A DNA stretch of 18,112 nucleotides from Deltaproteobacteria bacterium. GTDB taxonomy: Bacteria; Desulfobacterota; DSM-4660; Desulfatiglandales; HGW-15. Position numbers and translations under genes: made by a program. The DNA is taken from contig JAFGDF010000191.1 in NCBI GenBank assembly GCA_016932235.1, positions 1-18,112 of the forward strand. Direction: 5' to 3'. The notes beneath the pieces are model-generated. The model searched no databases. It saw only the letters and a program-made list of their open reading frames with translations, and had not been told where the DNA came from. Below, piece after piece: positions 1 to 7,327 of the stretch (position 1 is the stretch's first letter; each line of letters begins with the position of its first letter).

Positions 1-819
1 AGGCGGGAAGGGATAGGAGATATCCTGGCCAACGGGACATACTGGGCTGCCAAAGAGATTGGTAAGGGAGCGGAAGAATATGCCCATAATACTATTAAAA
101 AGCATGAACAGCTGCCCCTTAAGCTGTCAATGCTGAATCCTATCTATTTTATTATGTATGCCACCGGTGAGAAGATAAACATTACCCAGATTGAAGGTCA
201 GTTTCCCCAGGCTCCCTGGCCCACAAGAGAGGAGAGAGAAGAGTTTGTAAAGGACTGGTTCCAGGTTCCTGATGAGAAATTCAAGCAGATCCTTTTAGAC
301 TGGGAACCTCGAGGTGAAAAATCCATGCCCTTTTACCCAACCGTTGAGATGTGTTGCGACATTGTTGACTGGCAGGAGAGGATGCATTATATCGACGACG
401 CCCTTGGAATGTGCGCAGGTCTGTCATCATTTCCTCTGAAGCCTCCCTATCATATACACAACTACCCGAAATTCATCTCTGCAGGCACCGGTATTGATAT
501 GGATGAAGAAAAACTGACTGAATCGGTAAAGAGGTATAGAACCCTGGTCAGGGCCATTAATATAACAAGAGGTATGAGGAGAAAGGATGAAAAGCCTCCG
601 GAAAACCACTGGAAGAAAAGGTTTCCCGAGCTTGAAAAGGAGCTCTTGGACTCATATTACAAACTCAAGGGCTGGAACGACGACGGTATCCCAACCAGGG
701 AAACACTGGATGGATTGGGTCTGGACTATGTGACCGAAGAGTTTATTAAGAGGGGTATCTACTCGGAAGAAGAAGCCCCCTCGTTAGAGGAAACTTCCGC
801 TGAAAATGAGAAGAAATAA
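1..819 (+). CDS. bamB: Class II benzoyl-CoA reductase, tungstopterin subunit BamB (3' part)
   Basis: The frame is open from base 1, so the gene starts upstream of the window; 272 C-terminal residues are visible. The sequence resembles the C-terminal part of the aldehyde:ferredoxin oxidoreductase (AOR) family. It includes a D-A-L-G-M-C segment (Cys138 of the visible part) at the place where AOR enzymes have the last cysteine ligand of their [4Fe-4S] cluster. The other three cluster cysteines and most pterin contacts lie outside the window. BamB of class II benzoyl-CoA reductase performs the ATP-independent dearomatisation of benzoyl-CoA to cyclohexa-1,5-diene-1-carbonyl-CoA at a tungsten cofactor in the cytoplasm. 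The assignment to BamB rather than another AOR paralogue rests mainly on the bamC-bamD-bamE-bamF genes that follow directly. An internal ATG at 130 is not the start, because homology-like sequence continues upstream of it. Confidence 0.88.
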   Translation, partial: RREGIGDILANGTYWAAKEIGKGAEEYAHNTIKKHEQLPLKLSMLNPIYFIMYATGEKINITQIEGQFPQAPWPTREEREEFVKDWFQVPDEKFKQILLDWEPRGEKSMPFYPTVEMCCDIVDWQERMHYIDDALGMCAGLSSFPLKPPYHIHNYPKFISAGTGIDMDEEKLTESVKRYRTLVRAINITRGMRRKDEKPPENHWKKRFPELEKELLDSYYKLKGWNDDGIPTRETLDGLGLDYVTEEFIKRGIYSEEEAPSLEETSAENEKK

Positions 820-840
820 AAGGAAGAGGTGGTGACCGTC

Positions 841-1392
841 ATGGGTGAGAAAAAAAAGAAAATAATCAAAACAATAAAAGTCAATGCTGATGAATGCAAT
901 GGCTGCCGGGCATGTGAGGTCATCTGCTCCGCCTATCACGCCGCGCCTAAATACAGCAGCAACAACCCGGCCAGATCTCGTATTAGAGTGATTCGTCATC
1001 CGTTAAAAGACATATATGTTCCCGTATTCGCAGGTGAGTACACCCCTGCCGAATGTGCGGGCAGGGACAAATATATTATTAACGGAAAGGAATACGAAGA
1101 GTGCGCCTTCTGCCGCGCTTCATGCCCCTCCAGGGACGAATTCAAGGAACCTGATTCCGGTCTCCCGCTCAAGTGCGATATGTGTGAAGGGGAGGAAGAA
1201 CCATTGTGTGTTAAGTGGTGCCTGGTTGATGCCCTGACCTATGAGGAACGGGAAGAGGAAGTTGATGAAGGAGAGGAGCAGGAGAAGCTGGAGATTGGCC
1301 TGGAGGCACTGGCAAACGAATACGGGCTGGACAATATAGTGGATGTGATAACCCGGATGGCCGAGTCAAAGAAGGGGGAAACAATAAGTTGA
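841..1392 (+). CDS. bamC: Benzoyl-CoA reductase Fe-S subunit BamC
   Basis: This is a 183-residue ferredoxin-like protein with cysteines for about three Fe-S clusters. Cys19, 22, 25 and 29 form a classic CxxCxxCxxxC motif. A central C-A-F-C-R-A-S-C group and a K-C-D-M-C ... L-C-V-K-W-C group follow. The C-terminal third is acidic (E/D-rich) and probably not cluster-binding. BamC is the tightly bound partner of BamB and passes electrons to it from the Hdr-like subunits. I chose the ATG at 841, which has GAGGTG nine bases upstream. GTG codons at 829 and 832 are in frame and would add three or four residues. The gene lies 21 bases after bamB and 10 before bamD, clearly one operon. The family (HycB/NarH-like ferredoxin) is certain; the symbol comes from context. 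Confidence 0.87.
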   Translation: MGEKKKKIIKTIKVNADECNGCRACEVICSAYHAAPKYSSNNPARSRIRVIRHPLKDIYVPVFAGEYTPAECAGRDKYIINGKEYEECAFCRASCPSRDEFKEPDSGLPLKCDMCEGEEEPLCVKWCLVDALTYEEREEEVDEGEEQEKLEIGLEALANEYGLDNIVDVITRMAESKKGETIS

Positions 1393-1402
1393 AACAAGGG
1401 GA

Positions 1403-2566
1403 TTGGAAAATACAGTGGAGAATGTAGCCGATTATAAAGAGATCGTGGATCTCATCAAAGCGAGCGGTGGAGAGGCCTTCAGGTTATGCTTTCAATGCGG
1501 CTTATGCGATACGGTTTGTCCCTGGAACAGGGTCACGGCATTTAGTATGCGCAGGATAGTGAGAGAGGCCGCGTTCGGTATGACCGAGATAGAAAGTGAA
1601 GATATATGGCGTTGCACTACCTGTGGAAGGTGTCCCCAGCAGTGCCCCAGGGATGTGAGGCAGATAGAATCAGGGTTGGCATTACGCAGGATTGCCACGG
1701 AATACGGTGTTTTTCCAGAGTCTGTAAAGCCTGTTCGCACCATAAGGGGTAGTCTTGTTGCCGAAGGCAATACCTTGAGTGAGGAAAGGGCAAAAAGGGC
1801 GGACTGGGCAAAGGGACTTTCCGTAAAGAGTTTCACGGAGGATATGGAAATCCTGTATTTTCCGGGCTGCTATCCGAGCTATGATCCGAGGTTAAAAAAG
1901 GTAGCTGCGGCCACGGCCAAGATACTTAACAAGGCGGGTGTGGATTTCGGCATACTGGGTACCAAGGAGAACTGCTGTGGAGAGAGCATCAGGAAGACCG
2001 GAGACGAGGAGGTATTCATACGCCTGGCCAAGGAAAACATCAAGACCTTTATTGATAACAGGGTAAAGAGAATCCTTGTTTCATCCCCTCACTGTTATCA
2101 TACCTTTAAGAACGAGTATCCTGAATTTATGGTTCACTTTGATGTTATTCATATGTCCCAATATATATTTGAGCTTATTCAGGCGGGAAGGCTTTCGATT
2201 GATAAGCCCTTTGAGAAAAAAGTGACCTATCATGATCCCTGTTACCTGGGCCGACATAACAATATCTATGAAGAACCCAGGGAAGTTTTAAAGAAGGTTC
2301 CCGGTCTGGAGTTGAATGAGATGCCCGATTCCCGGGCAAACAGCCTCTGTTGCGGGGGTGGAGGCGGCAGGGTCTGGATGGAGACTCAAAAGGGTGAAAG
2401 GTTTTCCGACCTCAGGATTGAACAGGCTATGGGGGTGGGGGCCGAACTTCTGGTGACTTCCTGCCCATACTGTATCACCATGTTTGAGGATAGCAGAATA
2501 ACCCTTAATGCTCTTGAAAAGATAGAGGTTAAGGACATCACTGAGATAGTGGCGGAAGTTATATAG
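1403..2566 (+). CDS. bamD: HdrD-like Fe-S oxidoreductase BamD
   Basis: The 387-residue protein has the layout of heterodisulfide reductase HdrD/HdrBC fusions. Two [4Fe-4S] motifs come first (Cys29/32/35/39 and Cys71/74/77/81), followed by two CCG domains: G-C-Y-P ... C-C-G-E and D-P-C-Y-L ... L-C-C-G-G-G, the second ending in S-C-P-Y-C. In methanogens the CCG domains hold the non-cubane clusters that cleave the CoM-S-S-CoB disulfide; in Bam complexes the subunit is thought to carry electrons, and the natural disulfide or other partner is unknown. It is expected to work with BamE and BamF as an Hdr-like soluble module in the cytoplasm. The start is uncertain. TTG 1403 lies almost directly behind a GGGGA sequence, and GTG 1415 has that same sequence 12 bases upstream; neither spacing is ideal. 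The operon is interrupted after this gene by a 216-base gap with repeats. Confidence 0.85.
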   Translation: MENTVENVADYKEIVDLIKASGGEAFRLCFQCGLCDTVCPWNRVTAFSMRRIVREAAFGMTEIESEDIWRCTTCGRCPQQCPRDVRQIESGLALRRIATEYGVFPESVKPVRTIRGSLVAEGNTLSEERAKRADWAKGLSVKSFTEDMEILYFPGCYPSYDPRLKKVAAATAKILNKAGVDFGILGTKENCCGESIRKTGDEEVFIRLAKENIKTFIDNRVKRILVSSPHCYHTFKNEYPEFMVHFDVIHMSQYIFELIQAGRLSIDKPFEKKVTYHDPCYLGRHNNIYEEPREVLKKVPGLELNEMPDSRANSLCCGGGGGRVWMETQKGERFSDLRIEQAMGVGAELLVTSCPYCITMFEDSRITLNALEKIEVKDITEIVAEVI

Positions 2567-2620
2567 CCGGATTAATAATAAGGTGTTGTTTTAGATCTTT
2601 AAAAAACCTTGGTCAATTCA

Positions 2621-2649
2621 TGGATTCCGCGGTCAAGCCGCGGAATGAC
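2621..2649. repeat. Palindromic intergenic repeat, copy 1 (bamD-bamE gap)
   Basis: A perfect 9-bp stem (ATTCCGCGG / CCGCGGAAT) closes on a TCAAG loop. The flanks are asymmetric: TGG on the left and GAC on the right. Copy 2 at 2702-2729 has the same core with the flanks swapped (GTC left, TCC right), so the two copies face each other. This style of element (GTCATTCC...GGAATCCA) is, from general knowledge, a common dispersed REP/MITE-like repeat in proteobacterial genomes. There is no run of T after the hairpin, so an intrinsic terminator is unlikely, but as RNA it could stall polymerase or protect mRNA. The rest of the 216-base gap shows no gene and no convincing promoter. Confidence 0.8.
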
Positions 2650-2701
2650 AAATATAGTTCTTGGTTACAGAACAATAACTTGTCATTTTTGTTTTCTGCC
2701 C

Positions 2702-2729
2702 GTCATTCCGCGGTCAAGCCGCGGAATCC
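2702..2729. repeat. Palindromic intergenic repeat, copy 2 (inverted relative to copy 1)
   Basis: The hairpin core is identical to copy 1 (9-bp arms, TCAAG loop) but the flanks are reversed, GTC on the left and TCC on the right. Copies 1 and 2 with the roughly 52 bases between them could therefore fold into either two separate hairpins or one long imperfect stem. It ends 53 bases before the bamE start codon. Confidence 0.8.
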
Positions 2730-2782
2730 GATGTTTGGGTTTTGAAAAAAGCTAAACTGTTACATAATAAGGACGGAGAGAA

Positions 2783-5700
2783 GTGGAAAAAGAACTGTTG
2801 TTTAAAGAAAAGATTAAGAAACTTCGCAAGCCGGTTGGAGATGGTAATTTTGGAGATGTTATGATTGTGGGCGGAGGAATCAGCGGTATTCAGGCGTCTC
2901 TTGATCTTGCCACTGCCGGTTTTAAGGTCTACCTGGTTGAAAAGGCGCCGAGTATAGGCGGTCATATGGCCCAGCTTGACAAGACCTTTCCGACCAATGA
3001 CTGTTCCATGTGAATACTCGCTCCCAAACTGGTCGAGGTCGGCCGGCATCCCAATATAGAGGTTCTCACCTACACTGAAGTTGAGAGTGTGGAAGGGGAA
3101 TCCGGAAACTTCAAGGCAACCCTGATTAAAAAGCCGAGGTATATTATAGAGGACAAATGCACGGGCTGTACCACCTGTGTTGAATACTGTCCTCTTGAAT
3201 ACCCTGATCAATATAATCAGGATATATCCAATAATAAAGCCGTCCATATATACTTTGCCCAGGCGATTCCCCTCATAGCATATATTGATGAGAGCTGTCT
3301 TTATCTTAAGGAGAAGAAATGCCGCATATGTGAGGCCGTATGTGAGAATAATGCCATAGATCTGAGTCAGGTTCCGGAGAAGATAGAAGTAAATATAGGG
3401 GCGATAATTCTCTCTCCAGGGATTGAGCCTTACGATCCCGGTGTGAAGGATGAATATGGCTATGGAAGGCTGCAGAACGTGGTAACCAGTATGGATTATG
3501 AGCGGCTGTTATGCTCCACCGGTCCTTACCAGGGTGAGATACTGCGGGCTTCGGACAGGCTGCATCCCCACAAGATAGCCTGGATTCAATGTGTCGGTTC
3601 CAGGCGTGTTACTCCCGGGGATAACAGCTACTGTTCAGGCGTTTGCTGCACCTATACACAGAAGCAGGTAATCCTGACTAAAGATCATGACGCGGATGCT
3701 GAGTGTACCATATTCCATAATGATATACGTTCTTTTGGGAAGGATTTTGAGCGATACTACCAGAGGACAGAGGAACTTCCCGGTGTTCGTTTTATAAGAA
3801 GCTATGCGTCCATAGCAGGAGAACTTCCGGACAGCAAAAATGTGGTGGTAAGATACGCCACATTTGATGAGGGCGTAAAAGAAGAGGAATTTGACATGGT
3901 GGTGTTGTCTGTCGGATTGAATCCTCCTGCTGATGTAAAGGGTCTGGCAAATAAATTCGGCATTGAACTGGAGCATCATGATTTCTGCAAACTTGATCTT
4001 TTCAATCCCATGGAGACCAACAGGCCGGGGATCTTTGTAAGCGGAGGTCTGCAAGGGCCTCTGGACATACCCGAATCGGTTTTCAGTGCGAGCGGTGCGG
4101 GTTCCCAGTGTGGTGAGCTCCTTGACTACAGAAGGGGAAATCTTTCCAGAGAAAGGGTATATCCGGATGAAAGAGATGCCTCCGGAGAAGAGCCGAGGAT
4201 AGGCGTTTTTGTATGTCATTGCGGTGCCAATATCGGGAGGATCGTGGATGTGCCCTCAACGGTTGAATATGCCCTGACCCTGCCGAATGTTGTCTATGCT
4301 CAGGAGCAGCTGTTCTCATGCGCCACCAATTCCGCTAAAGAGATAACTGACATGATAAAGGAGAAAAAGCTCAACCGGGTGGTAGTGGCCGCCTGTTCTC
4401 CGAGGACCCTTGAACCTTTATTCAGAGATACCCTCCGGGAGGCGGGAATTAATCAGTATTACTATGAAATGGCCAATATCAGGGAACATAATTCCTGGGT
4501 CCACTCGAAGGAAAAGGAAGAGGCGACTGAGAAGGCCAAGGATATAATCCGGATGTCAGTGGCGCGTGCCTTTCAGTTAGAGCCGTTACAGGAGTTTGAT
4601 CTGCCGGTGAACAAGATGGCGCTGGTGGTTGGCGGAGGTGTAGCCGGTATGAATTGCGCCCTTTCCATAGCGAACCAGGGGCATGAGGTTCACCTGATCG
4701 AAAAGGATGAAAATCTTGGGGGAATGGCGAGGAGGGTCCATTCCACAATAGAAGGGCTGGATGTTCAGGCCTATTTGGATGATCTGATAAGGAAGATATA
4801 TCAACACCGCTTAATACATGTGTATCATAATGCCGTAATCACGGAGGCTGCGGGTTATATTGGTAATTTTGTGACAAGGGTGAAGTCCGATAGGGGGGTA
4901 TCGGAGATAAAGCATGGCGCTACGGTAATTGCAATAGGAGCTGATGTCTATAGCCCTGAAGAATATCTTTACGGTGAAGATGAGAGGGTAATGACCCATC
5001 TTGAGCTGGAGGAGAGGATCGCGAGAGGAGATGAAAAAGTTGTTAACGCGAAAACTATCGTGATGATCCAATGTGTGGGCTGCAGGAATGAGGACAGGAA
5101 TTACTGCAGCAGGATATGCTGCAGCGAGTCTATAAAAAACGCCTTGAAGCTGAAAGAGATAAATCCCGAGATGGATATATACATCCTGTTCAGGGATATA
5201 AGGACTTATGGATTTAAAGAGGATTATTATCGGGAGGCGTCGGATAAGGATATAAAGTTTATCCGCTATGAGCCGGATGATAACAAACCCCGTGTGGAAA
5301 CTGTTGAAGAGGGTGGCAGAAGCGTTTTAAGGGTCGGGGTGACGGATCCTGTTTTAGGTAAGGAGCTTGGCATAGATGCCGATATAATAGCCCTGGCGGC
5401 CGCTGTTATTCCATCCGAGTCAACCAGGGAAATAGCAGGATTATTCAAGGTAACCTTGAGCCAGGATGATTTTTTCAAAGAGGCGCATGTCAAATTAAGG
5501 CCGGTTGAGTTTGCCACGGAGGGTGTTTATCTGTGCGGACTGGCGCACTATCCTAAATTTATGCATGAAACGATTAATCAGGCCTATGGAGCCGCAGGCC
5601 GTGTATTGACATTGCTTTCACAGGACATTGTCGTGGCCTCCGGTTCTGTTTGCGGGGTGGATGAGAAGAAGTGTATAGGGTGCGGTGCGTGTGTTGAAAT

Positions 5701-5923
5701 ATGTGCCTACGGCGCATTAGAGCTTCGGGACACGAAACAGGGCAAAAAGGTGACGATTAATCCTGTTCTCTGTAAAGGAGATGGTCTCTGTAACACGAAA
5801 TGTCCCACTGGAGCGATCTCTTTAAAGCATTTTACCAATGAAGAGATCATATGCGAGATTGACGCCCTGGTCCAGGAGGAAGAGGGTATCCGTCAGATGG
5901 ACAGGGCGGTTGGAGATGTGTAA
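2783..5923 (+). CDS. bamE: HdrA-like flavoprotein BamE, selenocysteine at residue 77 (TGA 3011-3013)
   Basis: Read through the in-frame TGA at 3011-3013, this is a 1046-residue protein. The start is GTG 2783 behind GGACGGAGAG. Domain order: a flavin-binding motif G-G-G-I-S-G (residues 30-35); T-N-D-C-S-M-Sec-I-L-A-P-K, where HdrA proteins normally have Cys; ferredoxin-type ligands Cys126/129/132/136 and Cys172/180/183/187; a second HdrA-like Rossmann unit with V-G-G-G-V-A-G (616-622); and a C-terminal two-cluster ferredoxin domain (Cys964/967/970/974 and Cys997/1003/1007). In methanogens HdrA carries the flavin that bifurcates electrons. BamE is proposed to do something similar to feed low-potential electrons to BamBC. 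The TGA is not a lesion: the frame is unchanged on both sides, the family motif runs straight across it, and a SECIS-like hairpin follows. No other stop interrupts the gene. The second HdrA-like unit lacks a counterpart of the Sec/Cys motif, so it is probably structural or holds a different cofactor. Confidence 0.9.
3029..3046 (+). promoter_or_regulatory. Candidate bacterial SECIS hairpin for bamE Sec77
   Basis: Starting 15 bases after the TGA, CTGGTC can pair with GGCCGG (six pairs, two of them G-U), enclosing the loop GAGGTC. Size, distance and a loop containing AGGUC resemble the well-studied fdhF SECIS apical loop of E. coli, which is recognised by SelB. The pairing was done by eye; bacterial SECIS elements are poorly conserved, so this supports but does not prove selenocysteine insertion. 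Confidence 0.6.
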
Positions 5924-5985
5924 AATAATAGTTTGATGAGCTTTAAGACTCGAAAACAATAGAACAATAAGGGAGCTTAAGACAA

Positions 5986-6822
5986 ATGAGTGCGGCACTA
6001 AAATTTAAACCAAAGACACTGGGCTTTGTATGCCACTGGTGAGCTTACGGCGCTGCTGACCTGGCTGGAGTTTCCAGACTTCAATATACGACTGAAATGA
6101 GACTTATCCGGGTCATGTGTTCCGGAAGAGTCGACCCGGAATTCATACTCAGGGCCTTCTCAAAAAAGATTGACGGGGTCTTTATCGGTGCCTGTCATCT
6201 GGGTGAATGTAATTATATCACCCATGGAAACTATCAGGCGCTGAATATGGTCCTTCTATTCAAAAAAATAATGGAACATATAGGTCTTAACCCGGAAAGG
6301 TTAAGGATCTCCTTTATGTCCAGCGGTGAAGCAGCCGTTTTTACTGAAGCTGTCAGCAATTTTATCAAAAAGATAAAGGAGCTGGGACCGATTGGAGAAG
6401 GAGAAGGCATAGACGATAATGAATTAAATTCCAGACTCGCGAAGATTACAAAGCTGATTCCCTACATTAAAATGCTGAAAAGAGAGAAGCTGGCGACCCA
6501 GATTGAGAAGGAAGAGGAATATGAAGGCTATTTTACCGGGGACGAGATAGAGAGCTTATTTAATGAAGTAGTATCCTACCATATTGATCCGGAAAAATGC
6601 CAGGCCTGCATGATCTGCGCAAGAAGGTGTCCTGTGGATGCCATTGACGGAGGCAAAAACCGGATCCATGTGATTGACCAGGATAAGTGTATAAAGTGCG
6701 GAACCTGTTATGAGGCCTGCCCTCCCCGCTTTAGTGCTATTGAAAAGCTTTCCGGCGTGCCCGTACCTCCCCCTGTCCCTGAAAACAAGAGAAACATCTC
6801 CAAAAAAGGTAAGGAGGGATGA
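5986..6822 (+). CDS. bamF: MvhD-like electron-transfer subunit BamF, selenocysteine at residue 19 (TGA 6040-6042)
   Basis: Read through the TGA, the product has 278 residues, starting at ATG 5986 with GGGAG about ten bases upstream. The N-terminal MvhD/VhuD-type domain contains V-C-H-W-Sec-A-Y-G-A-A-D-L-A-G, where hydrogenase delta subunits read C-x-W-C. The other conserved cysteines are Cys45 (M-C-S-G-R-V), Cys70 and Cys75 (A-C-H-L-G-E-C). The C-terminal part is a two-cluster ferredoxin (Cys205/208/211/215 and Cys235/238/241/245) followed by a proline-rich tail. MvhD transfers electrons between a hydrogenase or dehydrogenase and HdrA, so BamF should connect BamE to an electron donor. A start at the downstream ATG 6097 would remove the conserved N-terminus including Cys16 and Sec19 and is wrong. 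From memory, BamF of Geobacter metallireducens is also described as a selenoprotein. The gene begins 62 bases after bamE and overlaps the next gene by 4. Confidence 0.9.
6065..6077 (+). promoter_or_regulatory. Candidate bacterial SECIS hairpin for bamF Sec19
   Basis: CTGGA pairs perfectly with TCCAG around a GTT loop, beginning 22 bases after the TGA. The distance to the apical G and T lies in the range usual for bacterial SECIS elements. The stem is short and was found by eye, so this is weaker evidence than the conserved protein motif around the TGA. Confidence 0.5.
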
Positions 6823-7325
6823 GAAAAAAGAAGGTTATAGTTAATGATATAATGCAAAAAGGTTATGTATATTATCTCACCGAACAGGAAGGGACCGGCT
6901 TCCATCCGGATTTCAAACCTCAACTTACCCCGAAGCAGATGCTCGAACTCGGCATCTTCGGTGGTAAATACATGACGGACTGTCAAGAAGAATTTCCCAA
7001 ACACTGGTTTAAAAACACCAGATTATGCCATGAACACCATGATCCTGCCCTGAATTTCTTCGGCATCAACGCATCAAAACCCTTATCCTACTGGCAGGAA
7101 AAAGGATGGATCTACCATGAAGACGTCAGGGGATGGTTTCAGTGGTACTGCCGGTATTATATGGGAAGACGGTGCCCTGACGATGACCGCCAGATCAAAA
7201 GATGGTCCGCCATGAAAAGGCATATATCCCAGCTGACGAAAAACTGTTATCCGGGTGATCTTAACTGCCGTAAGAAGCAACGTCAGGCCATACTTCACTG
7301 GGCATATGACAGCAGGAAGATGTAG
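6819..7325 (+). CDS. Conserved protein of unknown function, coupled to bamF
   Basis: The 168-residue protein has no signal peptide or membrane segment. It is rich in Trp, Tyr, His, Lys and Arg, with blocks that look conserved: F-G-G-K-Y-M-T-D-C, F-F-G-I-N-A-S-K-P-L-S, G-W-F-Q-W-Y-C-R-Y-Y-M-G-R-R and a C-terminal L-H-W-A-Y-D-S-R-K. From memory this resembles a widespread uncharacterised family; I cannot give it a function. The basic, aromatic character could suit nucleic-acid or cofactor binding, but that is a guess. The ATG overlaps the bamF stop by 4 bases (ATGA), which implies translational coupling. However, the AAGGAGG sequence ends only one base before that ATG, so the start is uncertain; ATG 6852 is the alternative. 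It occupies the place where bamG follows bamF in Geobacter, and is the last gene of the operon. Confidence 0.75.
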   Translation: MRKKKVIVNDIMQKGYVYYLTEQEGTGFHPDFKPQLTPKQMLELGIFGGKYMTDCQEEFPKHWFKNTRLCHEHHDPALNFFGINASKPLSYWQEKGWIYHEDVRGWFQWYCRYYMGRRCPDDDRQIKRWSAMKRHISQLTKNCYPGDLNCRKKQRQAILHWAYDSRKM

Positions 7326-7327
7326 GT

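Noticed and set aside
2621..2729. Two identical palindromic cores as a mini CRISPR array
   Set aside because: Only two copies, in opposite orientation by their flanks, and no cas genes; this is a REP/MITE-type repeat.
2783..3013. Short 76-residue gene ending at TGA 3011, i.e. a broken or separate small flavoprotein
   Set aside because: The downstream open frame is the same frame with no shift, and the HdrA motif runs across the stop; selenocysteine explains it better than a nonsense mutation.
2714..3247. Minus-strand open frame of 177 codons opposite the start of bamE
   Set aside because: It lies opposite strongly conserved bamE codons, shows no family resemblance and includes a repeat; it is a shadow frame.
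6097..6822. A shorter bamF starting at ATG 6097
   Set aside because: It would lack the conserved C-x-W-(Sec)-A-Y-G-A-A-D-L-A-G segment, and no ribosome site precedes it; ATG 5986 with GGGAG fits.
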